This document shows positions 25,501 through 38,858 of a stretch of DNA of 64,000 bases, piece after piece. A program made the position numbers and the translations under genes. Below the pieces are notes generated by a model, which saw only the letters and a program-made list of their open reading frames with translations, was not told where the DNA came from and made no database searches. Each line of letters opens with the position of its first letter. Position 1 is the first letter of the stretch. The stretch spans positions 10,374,536-10,438,535 of the forward strand of contig NC_064534.1 of assembly GCF_023856365.1 (NCBI RefSeq), written 5' to 3'. Source of the stretch: Brienomyrus brachyistius. Taxonomy: Eukaryota; Chordata; Actinopteri; Osteoglossiformes; Mormyridae.

Positions 25501-26212
25501 AATAACTCCTTCCATTATCGATCCAACTATTATTGTATATTGAGCAGGTTGCATATTAAATTAAACATATTTTGAAGATTATACATGCTGCTTAGACATG
25601 CATAGAAAGAATAATGATTCTGGTTACTTAGTGCGTGCTGTTGTGTTAATTTTTTTCAATTGATTTCATTGGATACTGTAGCATTTGTAATGAATGTTTT
25701 ATGCTCCACCATTATGTATTTAAATTTTAATTAGTGTTCCTCTTTGTTAGTTTTGTTTGAATTGAATTGGCATACTTTAATCTTATGCATTTAATTTGAA
25801 TTGGATTTCTTAGCACCTTGAAATTCGGCATTTGAATTCCATGGAGTTTTCCGAGCAGCTTCCAGTGTTAGATACTCACCTCCTGTGCAGTTTGGCCTTC
25901 ACAGATCCAGCTGAGCTTTAACCCGCAAACAGCTGCTTAAAAGGCCTCAGTCTCAGTGACTCCTTTGTTTTGTTTAGTTGAGCTTTATAAACTCTGTCCG
26001 CCTGTGATTGGCTGGCTCTATTCTGTGGTTTATAGATACGGACTGCATATGTGACTGGAAGATATATGGGGGGGGGCTGCGTCCATTCTATACTGCTAAT
26101 CACATACTGATTGTAATTAAACCTCTTAACTGATTAGGAGTAGGAAAGAATTCTTCAGATGATGTAATTCTGTAATTGCTAAACACAGAGGACGGATGGA
26201 CACAGTGATGCA
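22521..26212. other. AT-rich non-coding stretch
   Basis: No gene or recognised repeat. The part at 25480-25850 is very AT-rich, with many TAAT and AATTGAATTG motifs. A CG-containing patch lies at about 24640-24720. Confidence 0.5.
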
Positions 26213-26214
26213 CA

Positions 26215-26248
<34 letters not shown>

Positions 26249-26433
26249 GTACTCATATCATTGTGGGGACCACCCATTCATTTCTATGGGCAAAACCCTA
26301 ATCCAAACTATAACAACCTTAAGCCTACCAACCCTTAAGTAACCAAACTAAATACTTACTGCATTTTTTAGTTTTTTTTTTATTGCAGTCAGAGATTTCT
26401 ATAAAACTGAGTTTCCCCTTTTGTGTGTCCCAA
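26213..26433 (-). mobile_element. (CA)n-linked element, minus-strand copy
   Basis: (CA)n at 26216-26246 is followed by ACTCATATCATTGTGGGGAC, CATTCATTTCTATGGGCAAA, CCTTAAGTAACC and ATTTCTATAAAACTGAG. This is the reverse of the copy at 38859-39411, with which it shares block order up to GTTTCCCCTTTTG. Confidence 0.8.
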
Positions 26434-28044
26434 TAATGTTCAGTAAGGCTCAGCCACCTGCATCATGAAATGAAAATTAATCCATGCTGGTCGGCTTGAA
26501 TTGGCATTTACTGTATCTCTTACATTTTTTGTTGTGATTAGAATTTTTGTAAATGGACTCAGGTGTTCGAAAGGTCCTTCTTCATGGTAACATGGTATCA
26601 TTAAACCTCTGGAGAAATCCAGCCTGTTTAGCTATATAAATAGGTGACCTTGTCCTTTACATCTCCTCCTTTTTTAAAAAAAAATATCTAATGTAACAAA
26701 TCCCCCAAATCTGCCTGGTGTCTGCAAACCAGCCCCGCTGGTTTAGCTTTAGCTAATGTTCCCATCCCTCCGGCACCACGCAGCCCGCTGTGCTGCGGTG
26801 CTCTGGGTTGTTTTCCTGTGACTGATGCGCCAGCCATTAGCGGTGCTAGCCTGGGAACGCACCTGGGGGTAACTGCGGCCACCTTAGGCGCAGCCTGCTC
26901 GCAGCTCCCATCCGTGCGTAGCTAAAGGGAGCGCAGCTTCCGATAAGACGGTGCCGGCAGTCGCGAGTGCCTTCCTCCTCGCCTGCCGGCGCGCCATCGA
27001 AGTGGCTAAAAGCCGGAAGCTGCTCCTGTAGACACTGTACAGACCTGTAGAGGCGACAATGTTCTGCTCCTCCACAGAGCTTCATGATTCCCAGACAAAG
27101 ATGGGAGGAGACAGGGAGATTAAATCGAGTCCCATACCGGCACGCCGCTGAAGGTGCTGAATTAGTTTGCAGGTGTTTTACTAATGCCACCTAGTTAATT
27201 CAGCGAACCAGTCACCAGCCTCACCCCACTCATTTATGGGCTGTTGTATCCATGGCGTCCCCTGAGTCTGAGAATGACTTGCCAAAGCTTTTTGTAAAGA
27301 CATTTTAAAAAAATACCTGAAGGCTGCAAAATGCGATCGCAGGAAATTGATGTCTGCCTTATTTCCCAACACGCATTCTGATTCACAAATTTAAATGCAT
27401 CCCCGCCCCCTCCCCATAATTGCTATGTTCTCCTCCGAAGGCAGCTGGGATGTCCAACAATGGTGACTATTTCCACGCATGGCCAAATGGAGCTCGTGAG
27501 CCCAAATGTGCACTAGAAACACACCTGTGCTTTTCACTGCTGACCTTGTTGAACCGCAGATATGCGTCCTGGTGCTCTTAATTCACTGCCCCCCTACCCC
27601 GCTGAGACAGAACCCGGTGGTGAATGCGAATGTGCTCGGGAGCATGCCTCTACTCCTACTGGCCTTTAACTGGACAGGAAGTGGCGAGCAGCGTGAAGTC
27701 CGGCGGGCCGCCGATCCGGGGTCCAGAACAAAGCCGCCCTCCGGAGTGGACGGAGCAGCGGAGCCAAATTCCAAAGCGCGGAAATAGGAGCGGCGCTAAA
27801 GCGCTCCCAGCACCGGTGTATCTGACAGGAGCAGGAGGTGCTGCAGCCTGTTTGTGGGGCGTCTGAAAGCTGCTTTATTTGGGATATGACTGCTGGTGAA
27901 ACAGAGTGTTGGAGAAAAGCAGCCTTCAGCTGAATAGATTTTAATGGCCTCATTTCCCTTTTTGACTGTTAAAGGAAAGTATACATTTTTGAAAAACAGA
28001 CAAATGTTAGAATGGAGCCTAATTGGACTCACTTTAATTAAACT
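26434..28044. other. Non-coding stretch with two CpG-richer patches
   Basis: No supported gene. CpG-richer patches lie at about 26830-27010 and 27670-27800. Open frames on both strands overlap and show no domain. Confidence 0.5.
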
Positions 28045-28256
28045 TGGATGGATGGATGATGGATGGATGAATGGATGATGGATGGATGGATGGATGGATT
28101 GATGGATTCATTTAATTAGTTTCACAATTTATTGCCATATACTGGTAACAGTGCAGTAAAATAGAACAACATAATAAATAATTAAGAATGGATAAATATT
28201 TATTCAAAAAATAGGAAACTATATGGATGGATGGATGGATGGATGGATGGATGGAT
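28045..28256. repeat. Two (GGAT)n microsatellites
   Basis: (GGAT)n with interruptions spans 28045-28108, and a second cleaner run spans about 28223-28256. Between them is about 115 bp of AT-rich sequence. (GGAT)n is the terminal simple repeat of the interspersed fish repeat found elsewhere here, so these may mark lost copies. Confidence 0.9.
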
Positions 28257-29694
28257 CAGAGTGGTAACTTCCTGATACTTGCCAGATGACGAGCGACTTC
28301 TCTACACACAGAACTCGTCTCCTACAGGTTAAAGTATGAGGAGAGTCTGGTGGCCAGATTAACTACCAGACCTGGGCTTATCGCAGCCTGCCGTAGCCCC
28401 ATTAAATTCTGGAGGTGTGCTGTTTTCTCAGCCATTCAGATTACATCACCATCTCTCTGCATCATAATTCGAAATGAAAATGATCGAAAGAATCTTCAGC
28501 CAATCAGGCCAGTCATTTGCTGTGATGTCACTCTGATTGTTGTGAAAGCAGAGAGCCTCAGTGTTCAAACAGCATGATGGTTTGACAGTTTAATGGCATC
28601 CTGGATATGTCATCTCGGTTGCATCACCTAGCGTGAATTTGCACACACTGCAAATAAAGTTTATCACGCACATTTCGTTGCCTGCTCGCACACCCTTGCT
28701 TTGGCTGTCGCACTTACAAATACAGAGTCACCAGGGGTCTAATGTCATTTGTTGTCAGTGAGGCCCAACGTAGCACCTGCTCCAGTCGGCCAACCAGAAG
28801 CATTCCCTGGGACGCAACAGGCCCGGAGGGGGTCAGCTGGGGGACAGCCAATAACAAGCCTAAGAAACTGGATCCCTGACTCGCTATCTGTCGACTGGCC
28901 AGCAAAGACAGGGAACAAAGCGAGACCAAAATATCCACAAAATCAGCAGAAATCCTCCGTGGGCAACATATTTAATTACCACTGTTATGAGACAATGATG
29001 CAAAAAATGACACAGTGGCCACTGGCTACTTTCTGTAATAGCCCAGACTGCGACGCTAATGTAGCGGAGATGGAGACGGTGCGCAGAAACTCACAGGGAG
29101 GAAACTGCGTATCACGAAGGAGCCTCGGAGGGCTGGATGGTGTGGAAGCACATTGGTCACATGGCCGGCGCATGCAGTGAAGGCTGATATCCAAGCACCC
29201 GGAGAACCGCGATGAGCCGACTGACATCACCAAATGGTGCAGCCCAGTGGATTGACACAGTTACTGTCGGATTCCATAATGCATGAAATCATATTTTAAA
29301 AGAGGACTTTGTCACCTGAATCGAGATTTTAATTTTTTTTTTCTCGCCACTGGCTGGTCCGGCGAAGATGGTCACTGAAACATATATTTTTCTACAGGGA
29401 ATTTACCAAGTTCTTGGGGATGACGGGGGAACCAGACAGGTTACACAGATGGGGAGGGGGCAGCAAGCTGATCAGTGCAAAGTCTCCATGTTATTTATGT
29501 TATTGTCTTATTATGATGTCAGGCATTCAGAGATGAATGTGAAAGGTTGGTGTGATTCCGGTGCCCCCCCCCTCCTCCCCCCGCACGTGTGTCTTATGGA
29601 CCAACGGTGGGTGTTTCTGCTGGATGGGGAGGGACAAGACAAAGACGTTGATTACGCTGGCAAGGTGCCGCTGATGGAGGTCGCATCTCTCGCA
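28257..29694. other. Non-coding stretch, nothing firm
   Basis: No gene, RNA or recognised repeat. A short poly-C patch is at about 29564-29581. Confidence 0.5.
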
Positions 29695-29699
29695 TGTTG

Positions 29700-29870
29700 C
29701 TGGTCGCTGGGGGATGTGTTTGGCTTGTTGGGTTAAACCTCTGTGCCTGGGATCAGAAGGTCACTGGTTTAAATCCCAGCCTTGGCATAGTAATCTCCAC
29801 CTGGGCTTTAAGCAAGGCTCTGTAACCTCTGTAAATATTCTATGGGTTCCGGATAAATGACAGCAAGCTT
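29700..29870 (+). mobile_element. tRNA-derived SINE, second type
   Basis: The head GGCTTGTTGGGTTAAACC is followed by GGATCAGAAGGTCACTGG and a B-box-like GGTTTAAATCCC at 29766-29777. The body reads CAGCCTTGGCATAGTAATC and TTTAAGCAAGGCTCTGTAAC. The tRNA-like part and the AGCCTTGGCAT body match the minus-strand copy at 57638-57853. Confidence 0.75.
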
Positions 29871-29877
29871 CACTCCC

Positions 29878-30135
29878 AAGTGCGCATGTGTGTGCGTGCA
29901 TGTGGATGTTTATATTACATAGTGGGGACCATTTTTCAGGTCCCCACAAAGATCCGTGCATGCAATGAAAAAAGTAAAAAAGCCAAAAGTCCTATATTGT
30001 GTTTGGTTACTTATGGTTAATGTTAGGGCTTGTTGGGGGTTAAGGTCGTCATGTTGGGATTAGAATTTTCCCCTTAGAAATGAATGGAGAGTCCCCACAA
30101 AGATATAATTACAAAGTGTACGTGTGAGTGTTTCA
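29878..30135 (+). mobile_element. (GT)n-linked element, plus-strand copy
   Basis: After a degenerate GTGTGTGCGTGCATGTGG come AGTGGGGACCATTTTTCAGG, TTACTTATGGTTAATGTTAG, GGGTTAAGGTCGTCATG, AAATGAATGGAGAGTCCCC and AAAGATATAATTAC. It abuts the SINE at 29700-29870. Confidence 0.8.
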
Positions 30136-33100
30136 AGGACAGTATTATGGGACGACTAAAAAGAGGCTTGCAGATGTACCTGTGCTCAGCCGTTCTCCTC
30201 ATTAAAACGACCTCGTCAGCAGAGGGGCCTCCTTTCATAATGTCGCACCCCTTCCTGTAGGTAAGCACCTTGCGCCTTTTCACATTTTAATGTGCCCGCC
30301 CATTCAGCACGAAAGCCAGACCCATTTCCGTGGCGTGGTGTGAGATTCATGTGAGGATGCTCTTACCCGCCCCCTTCAGTGGGGGAGGAGCGAGTAATTA
30401 ATAGCTAACAGAGGGGAGAAGGCAGTTCTGCACTCGGCCTGAGCGTAGGCGTGTATTTTTGCGGAAGGCATTCAGCCGTGGCGACTGAAGCGTGCTGCAG
30501 CAGGCAGTGACAGACACAAGCGACGCTGGCTGGGGACAATAAAGTCTGGATCCTAGCGCCCCCTAGGTACAAAGGACAGGGGGAACCACGTAGAGTCACT
30601 TCAGGGGCAGTTCGTCAGGTCCCGGTGACAACAGGTAGCGGTGAAGCTCACCAGCAGGGGTATTATACCCTCTCCGACCCTCCTCATCTGACTCCCCAAC
30701 CACCTCATGTGGGTGACAAGCCGTTCCAGAGGGGGGGGGGGGGTTGTAGGCAGACACTAGCTTGAGGAAACATTTCTTAAGGGGGTATATAACCTGGATA
30801 TGCTTCTCGGGAAGCTGGCTGTGATGGGAAGGGGGGGGGGGGGTATTTATGCCTTTGTGTTGCTGTCACGCCTGGGGAAGGTCTGTCCTTGTTTCTAGAT
30901 CCTTGTACACGGTTCCCGACTCGCTCGGCCTATTGCATTACTGTCAACGGCCTCTCTGTGTCTCTCTTCCACGTCTCCGAACACGGTGGAGCAACACGGG
31001 CCCCGGTTCTGACAAAACCCAGCGAGCCGCTCGACTCCGAACGTCAAACCGGAAGGGATCTTATGCAACATGACATGTGCTGGATAGCAGTACATGTAAG
31101 GAACATGAGCCGATGGCAGGAAACCTCTGTCAGATCTTTCTAGAACTATTAATGGTAAAAGAGCTCGGAGAGTGTAATTAGCTGCAGGGAAAGAAAATTA
31201 GACAAAACAGGTCAGAAAAGTGGGACGTGAGGTTATGGTGGGAAAATAAGGAAGTGGTTGTCAAAGTCTACACGCATATGCTGTCTATACAAGCCAGGAT
31301 GTAGAAGCTTCTGGAATACTGGTTCCGGGACAGTTCTTCATCATTAATATCAGTTCACAGTATAAGCCAGGCGGGGAGCAGTTAGCAGATGTCTGGAGAA
31401 GTATTGGCGAGAGCAGGAGTATGGTGGCAAGCAGCAGCTGTGATCTCGGGGAGGTAAGGATCTCATCTCTCAGGGACAGAGAGGAGGATGCTGATCAGGT
31501 GAGGCATGCCCTGCTGGGAGACTGGTCTACCTTCAAGGCTGCTTGGCACAGGTGAGGTCTGCTCCGTAAGCTCCCGGGGTCTGGCGAGAGGCAGGGTCAG
31601 TACATGCGGTGTGCCAGGGTGGGAACAGAGGCAAGGGAGTGTTAAAAGGGTGACGTCAAGGTGCGGCAGTTCGTAAGACGTTTGAATTTTGGATGAAGAG
31701 GGACTGAAAAAAGGAGAAGAAGGAGTTTCAGCAACGGGGTGAGCTTAGATCAGAGGCAGAACATTCGGGAGGAAGAGCCAGCGAGGAGCCAAAAGGAGGG
31801 GCAGCAGCAGGGCAGGATGAAGGAAAGGCAGATGGCGAGAAGATGGATGGTGCGAAGGTGCAAAGGAGAAGGCAGGTGGTGCAAATTCAGATGGAGGGAG
31901 CATGAACGAGAGGGGATGGCCTGGCAGCGTGTAGTGTGAGCTGAAACTCGGTGCTTAATGCACCCTGAACACGAATAGCAGTGTCCCTCTTTACCATGAG
32001 TGCTGGGCTTAGCTCATACTCAGTCCTCCTTAGCACAGGTCATTAGTCTTCGCTGGTAACGGCGGTCCAATGCATCGCAACGTGTTTTTACAACTGTGTG
32101 ATTCCGGAGTGCGCGTTGCACCGTTCATTAGGTGCTGTAGCACTCTAGCTGCTACCACCAGCTAATTGCACTCTGAAGTGTGATACGTCTTGCAAATGAT
32201 TATCTTTAGGAAGGTGTTGGAATCTAATTAAATGTTGACACTCGCTAAACTGGGGGGTGAACACACACTGCCATCTGCGTGCAACATAATTGCTCTAAAC
32301 CGTTATTTATAAATAACAAAAAAAAAACTCGTGTAAATGATCAAATTACTACTTAATACAAATCACTACACAAACACTGTAGGAAGCAGAGGCGCGGTAA
32401 ATGGAGACAGACCGCCTAACAGAATCACTTTACGTGAATTTAACTTTCTGCTGACGTTTCGTGCTAATGTTTGCTGCCTGTTTGTCGTGGCTCCCTTTTC
32501 CTGCCTTTTCATGGTACCAGGTGCCGGTACTTGGCACACATTAAAGTAACAAGGGGGACCAGCTCAGTAAACCGAGTGACAGGAAGTGAGCTTAAGCAGA
32601 TCTGTGGAGTTGAAAAGTTTATTGGTTATAGAAAGGGTTTCCTATAACAAAACTGGATGTGTATATTGTATATTTCTACACACCATGCGAAAGATTACAT
32701 AAGATAAGATAGGGTGATGATGATGAAGACATATTTTCGAAATGGCTTCATGGAAGCTATAGGTCTCTCTATGGCAGTCCCCCCTGAGGTCTGTGAGCCT
32801 GTTTGGTACTGCTTCAGTCTGGGAGAATGTTCTGAGGTCCCCAAACGCCATCGCCAAGCATCCTGTGCCCCTCTGCTTCCATCTGCCCCCCTTTGGACAT
32901 CATGTGCCATCGGCCCTCCCCACCCGACCCCGTCCAGCATTAGTGCTCCCTTTCAGGGGTCGCTGTGCCCCAGCGGCTGCTCCTCCCTCCAGGCAGACCG
33001 ACGGCGCCGCCCTGGTGGCAGCACGCATCAGCAACATGGTACCTTGTATCGACATGGGATTTTTGACGCCTGCTTCAGAGGCACTTACTTGATCTAGTCT

Positions 33101-34402
33101 TGGCCTTGCCAGCACTTTCTTCCAGAAGCTCGCAAGTACTGGAGCACTCTGCAACATGGAGCACCAGCGCAGGTTGTGTTAAAAGTGCTCGCACTTCCTA
33201 ACACAAGAAGACACACAACCTGCCGATACTTGATTTTTTTTATGGTGGGGGACAAAAGAGGGGGCATAATTCACATAGAGGGGCCAACTTTATCATTAGC
33301 CAATGATATGTTGTGAGTCGGTGAGTGACAGAGAAGAGGGCACCCAGAAGCCAATCAGCTTTCAGCAGGGGGCCAGTGCCCCTGTGGTCCCGGCCCTGCT
33401 GTTGTTATATCCTTTTTTGCGATGTGTGAGTCCAACAGAGTGGAGGGGAAGGTCACAGCTGCAGGGGGCAGGAGTGCTGAGCACACGCCTCCGTGACGGG
33501 CGTATATCACCGCCGCCTCTATGTGGTACGCATTCTGATTTCCCGCTCCATCCGTATTGGACATAGATCCGGTGCGGCTGATGCTGGACGCCGGAAAAAT
33601 ACAGCATTCTCCCGCAGAAAGAACGGAGACGGGATGCGTCACCCATCACGCTGCGATGTCACGCGGCACTTGTGTAATCGAACCACACACCCTGGAGGGG
33701 GTGGGGGGGGGGGGTGCACCGCTGTGCAGGTCACGTGGACAGTCTCCTCTCCCACTCCCGATGCCGTGGGGGGGGGGGTCTTAGCCGACGGACCAGCCAT
33801 GCAGACATAAATAATGTCCCCGGGATAATAACAGAGACCCCGCAACCCGGAGGCGGCTGAGGCTGGGAACACGATTGATGGTTTGGGGGGGGCATCCATC
33901 AGGCAGGCCTTCAGCCATGCAGAAGAAGGCGCTCAAGTCACCTGCTGTGTGACTTCCAGGCACGGACACACGCACACACGGACACGTACGGCTTCTGCAT
34001 CTCCAAAGGAAAACGTGTTAAAAGGTCGCGCTACTGGGCTGGGGGGGTGAGGGGGGGGGCAAAGCCTCACATCTCAGCTCTTTTCCAAGTTTTATATCCC
34101 CACCCTAAACCGGAAAATCACCTAAAACAGCTATAATCACTGACTGAGGACCGCTACCTATAACATCCAACAATTAAATGGCCAGGTAATTAACTAAATG
34201 GACCACTATTATTGAGGGAGGGTTTCAGTTGGCCGATAAAACGCAGCTGGCTTCTTGCATAAAACAAGTGAAAAAGTCCGAAAAAAGCAACCCAGATGGA
34301 AAACACACATGTTTTTTATCGGACGCGGATCAATCGGAGATGCGATCAGTCCGGTTTCACATGATGAGGCTTCCCCCTCGCTGGCATCTGGCAAAAAGCC
34401 GC
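30136..34402. other. Non-coding stretch with G runs and a CTCF-like motif
   Basis: No supported gene. G runs lie at 30731-30743, 30831-30843, 33703-33714 and 33768-33778. The region 31700-31910 is purine-rich. A CTCF-like GCTGCAGGGGGCAG lies at 33458-33471. The open frames have no recognised domain. Confidence 0.5.
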
Positions 34403-35117
34403 CCTTCCTCCTCTTCCCCCTCCTCCTTTTTATCCTCCTTGTCCTCCCCTTCCTCCTTTTCCTCCTCCCCCTTCCCCCATCCTCCTCCCCTTCCTCCTTC
34501 TCCTCCTCCCCCTTATCCTCCTTCTCCTCCCCTCCTTTTCCTTATCCTCCTTCTCCTCCTCCTCCTCTGCCTATCCTCCTCCCCTTCCTCCTTCTCCTCC
34601 TCCCCCTTATCCTCTTTCTCCTCCCCTCCTTTTCCTTCTCCTCCTTCCCCCATCCTCCTCCCCTTCCTCCTTCTCCTTATCCTGATCCCCCTTCTCCTTC
34701 CCCCATCCTCCTCCCCTTCCTCCTTCTCCTCCTCCCCCTTATCCTCCTTCTCCTCCCCTCCTTTTCCTTATCCTCCTTCTCCTCCTTCCCCCATCCTCCT
34801 CCCCTTCCTCCTTATCCTGATCCCCCTTCTCCTTCCCCCATCCTCCTCCCCTTCCTCCTTCTCCTTATCCCGATTCCCCCTCTCCTCCCCCTCCTTTTCC
34901 TTATCCTCTTTCTCCTCCTCCCCTTCCTCCTTCTCCTCCTTCCCCCATCCTCCTCCCCTTCCTCCTTCTCCTCCTCCCCCTTATCCTCCTTCTCCTCCCC
35001 TCCTTTTCCTTATCCTCCTTCTCCTCCTTCCCCCATCCTCCTCCCCTTCCTCCTTCTCCTTATCCCAATCCCCCTCCTCCTCCCCCCCTCCTCCTCTTCC
35101 ACCTCCTCCGTTTCCTT
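34403..35117 (+). repeat. Long polypyrimidine tract (CCT/CTT/TCC-rich)
   Basis: About 715 bp that is almost entirely C and T on the plus strand, with occasional A (TTATCC, CCCCCATCC) and rare G. A higher-order segment CCTTATCCTCCTTCTCCTCC followed by CCTCCTTTTCC recurs near 34512, 34738 and 34979, showing expansion by units of about 230 bp. The two 298-residue frames (Ser/Pro/Leu/Phe only) are by-products of low complexity. Confidence 0.97.
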
Positions 35118-36751
35118 ACATCTGAGAAGTGACCTGAAGGGCAGAGACTGAAAGCCTTTAATGAATTAAAGTGTCCATAGGTGATGCAGCCCAATCAATA
35201 GCTGCATCCCCAGAGAGCCCAGCACTCAGCCTGCCAGCATGCTGGAGGATGGGGTGGGGGGAGGGGGGTGATGGAGGAGGGCCCGGGTCCAGGGAGGCAG
35301 CCTTTCAGGGGAGTGTCGCTCTTCGGGATCTGCCAAGGAGCGTGCCGAAGATGGCCGTCGCTTAGCTGGGGTGACCCTGCCTCGTTAGCGCGGCCACACG
35401 GAACGTGCTAACACAATCGTTAACTGGCTCTTGTGGGTTTAGTATTTTTATATTTTTTAACGCCAGCTTGCGTGTTTTTCTCACCGCGAGCGAACAAACG
35501 CGCTCACTTAGCAGTGCCTGGCCAAGAACGGCGATCGCCAGTGCGCACAGAGGGATCGATGACGGATACCCCGAGGACAGTCCACCAAAGAGCATGCTCC
35601 CTGTCACTGACAGGCGTGTTCACTAAGTACACGCGCACAACGGACAGGCTTGCAGAAAGAGGCAGGAACTTGTACAATTGCAGCTTCGGTGGGTGTGGCC
35701 TGGCAGCAAAGTGGCATGGGTGCAGTGAGAGGCACCATAGCGGTGGGAGAGTTAGAACGATTCCAAGGGCCTCTGAGAGCTAAAAAAAAATAGAACATAA
35801 TTGGATTGGCCTGGATTATGGGCCCAACATCTCTAACAGCGTATCTGGGTACAGAGCTTGTGTCCTGTTCTTTAAACAGTGCATCAACCATCCAGGCGTC
35901 TCATGAGAAACCTGCATCCTGGTGGCCTGACCACGGACACCAAAAAGGAGAAGGTGGATTCACAGAGAAAAGGCCGAGCAGAGCCGTGTCTGTCTGAAAG
36001 GCTGTCTGACAGGCAGCTCCCAGGACACCTACTGTCGTTTACATTCTTCTTTGCCCTGCCATTTAGGCTCATGCACCCAGATTCCTCTCATGACATTAAA
36101 ATCCGTACACAGGCCTTGAAAATGAGATATAGGTGTAAACTTTCTAATCCATGTGCCTCTGCTACCTCTCAGGTATGACCGAGTTCTGCAATTACTCTGT
36201 TATGCAAAAGAGCTTTTTTTTTTTAATTATGATCTTTGTTCTTTTTGTGGTTACAATTTGTAAATTGCATGAACAGTTCTCCAGGCAAAAAAAGAAAGAA
36301 ATGAATATGAAATAAAATTAGTTAACCTACTTTTTTTTGCATTTTTTAGAAGAGTAATTACATTCACGTTTTGATTAACTAAACAGTGAAATATCCATGA
36401 GACTTGCTTCGTCTCTGGAGATTCTCCCTAAATTCCAGCTGTCCTGTATTCCAGTGCTATCCAGTGGCCTTTTCTGCAGCTTTTCAGAGAAGTGGGAATT
36501 GACGAGGAATGCCACAGCACCCCAGGGGATCTCTCAGTCTAAGCGGGCTGCTCATCTGAGTACGGTTTCATTAAACTGCTCGCAAACATCACCTGCTCTT
36601 ATTTAAAATAGCAGATTCTCATCACCATGGTCAGAGAAGCTCCTTCCCTCTCCTGTTCTGCCCCGGATGAGACTAAGGCCTCATGTTGAATTCACTGGCA
36701 TGGACAGAAATGACCCCCATGTCAGTATCACCATCTGCATTTGCCTCCATT

Positions 36752-36800
<49 letters not shown>

Positions 36801-37861
36801 TCTGATTGGCTGTCATGGACCATCCGTAATACATATAAGTACAGCCCTTGAAATAATAAAAAAAAAGAGTTAATGAAGTGTTAATGAAGCATCATTAGAG
36901 GGACGCTGCTTCCTGCACGGCCGTGCAGATCTGGTCTGTTTTGAAAGGAGGTGACTACGCAGTCTGGGTCTCTGTGTCTGTGTCATTCATATGTCCCATC
37001 GATGTATCACATCCTTACCATGTCATTCATTAGGCTGCGTAGCACAGCACACATATATGCACAACCTCTTAGAGAACATGTATAAAAAGGCAGATCGGGG
37101 GAAACTGTGGCTATATTAGGGTTAGTTCTATGTTTGTTTTCCATCCATCCAATATGTGAAATATTATTTGGATGCTGGGGCCCATATCAGAGGAAGAATC
37201 AAAACAGCCTAATAGTGTACCTTGTCACCTGACCCCCCCTTCAATTTTCAACTAGATCTCAGATCCCAGATAATAAAACGATCACAAAAGCCATTGGCCG
37301 CGATTGATGTTATGATTTCTCGAGCAGCCTGGGTGTAAGCGGCTGGCCACACTCACATCTCCCCTTTGATATGGAAATATGTTGTAGCGATGGAGTAGGA
37401 CAGCGCCGGCCCGCTTTCCCTGACGCACTCACGCGGCCACGGAGCCGCAATTAAGACAGACGGGGGCCAGCGCCGAACTCCTTCAGAGCTCCCTGCTGAA
37501 GAGGCGTTCTGTTTGAGGCTCGCCTCGCCGGCACGCAGCGATAGGATCCGACGATCCCAACTCCCCCTCCTGCGTCTCTAGCAAACAAACAATGAGGCGG
37601 CATGCAGGTCGAGGTGTTCATTCTGCAGCGCGGTGTTTATCTAGCCCATTACGGAAAGAATTGCTCATGCAGATGGGGTCCGGAAGCCCGCAGGCTTAGT
37701 CTGTAAGCCGCGTCCCACTGCATGGCATCATTTCCCCGGCCGGAAGTAGCCTTTCTGTCTCTTATTCGGCACTGAAGCACATTCAGTTGGCTCCAGATAA
37801 ATTGAAGAAAATGGATTTCGCTACCTGGCGTTTTTTTGGAAGAGGGGGACTCATCTTCTCG
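35118..37861. other. Non-coding stretch with (CT)n and a CpG-richer patch
   Basis: No supported gene. A (CT)n microsatellite lies at about 36752-36796. CpG-richer sequence lies at about 35395-35560 and 37395-37560. Poly-T and A-rich parts span 36210-36350. Confidence 0.5.
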
Positions 37862-37990
37862 TCCATCCATCCATCTTCCAATTGCTTATCCTGGTAGGAC
37901 CACGGGGGGGGAGGGGGGGGCTGGAGCCTGTCCCAGGCCTCAGGGGCACGATGCAGGGGCACACCCTGGGTGGGATGCGCTCATCATCTC
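37862..37990 (+). repeat. Interspersed fish repeat, plus-strand 5' fragment
   Basis: It starts CCATCCATCCATCTTCC, then CTTATCCTGGTAGGACC, a G-rich insertion, GGAGCCTGTCCCAGGC and GGGCACGATGCAGGG, and stops after CACCCTGGGTGGGATGC. It is truncated relative to the copy at 5542-5838. Confidence 0.85.
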
Positions 37991-38477
37991 CAAACTGTTT
38001 TATTCATTAGAGCAGAGCACTTGACAGAAATAAACAGGATCTCTCTTTTTTTTGTCGCTAAATATTGACCCCTGCATCTATTTTGCAATTAACGTCACCG
38101 GATGTTTTAACTAAGCAGCAGATTTAAGTCGTAAAAGGGAGAATGAAAGAGTTGCTTAGTTCTTAAAGGGAAAGATAAAGAATCTTGTAAAATTCTAGTG
38201 CCTGCTGTTAGTCCCCTTTTCGTTTTAGACACAAGCTCTAAAGGTTATGGGACTCGTGGAACTGATTCTTTGGAAAGGTTAATTATCAGAGTGTAAAAAA
38301 CTGCTGTTCTTAGCTTACAGTTCCAGACTGTCCTGGAGAATCAGGCCCCTGCTTTGCTAATAGTTTTAGCAGCTGCATGTCCAGTGTTTTCTACAGAGTT
38401 TTTTTTAATTGATATGTTTATATGTTATGTTTTTTGTATCAATTGCTAATTGATAGTAGTAGTAATAGTAGTAATTG

Positions 38478-38479
<2 letters not shown>

Positions 38480-38529
<50 letters not shown>

Positions 38530-38858
38530 CTGTGAGTGGGTATACCTATCCTTATGGGAACACAATGTCCCCATAACGTGATAAATATCCCTTTTTTTCC
38601 CTTATGGGGACCGGTTTCTTGGTCCCCATAAGCGAAAACTTTATTTAATAAAAATTGGTGACTGCTATGAAAACTAAAAATGCAAAAACTCTTGTATTTT
38701 GCTCGGTTACTTATGGTTATGGTTAGGGCTGGGTGGGGGTTAAGGTTGTCATAGTTAGCGTTAGCATTTTTCCCATAGAAGTGAATGAGCGGGCCCCATA
38801 AGGATCGGTATACCCTACATGTGGATGGGTATGTGTGTGTGTGTGTGTGTGTGTGTGT
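38480..38858 (+). mobile_element. (GT)n-linked element, plus-strand copy with inverted ends
   Basis: (GT)n at 38480-38527 and again at 38832-38858 brackets the element. The inner ends are complementary: GGGTATACCTATCCTTATGG near 38538 and CCATAAGGATCGGTATACCC near 38796. The body has GGTTACTTATGGTTATGG and GGGTTAAGGTTGTCATAG. No reading frame. The bracketing dinucleotide runs suggest they arrived with the element. Confidence 0.8.

Noticed and set aside
34229..35151. Two overlapping 298-residue open frames
   Set aside because: Most of their length is the polypyrimidine tract, which lacks stop codons on that strand in any frame. The proteins are Ser/Pro/Leu/Phe low complexity in two frames at once.
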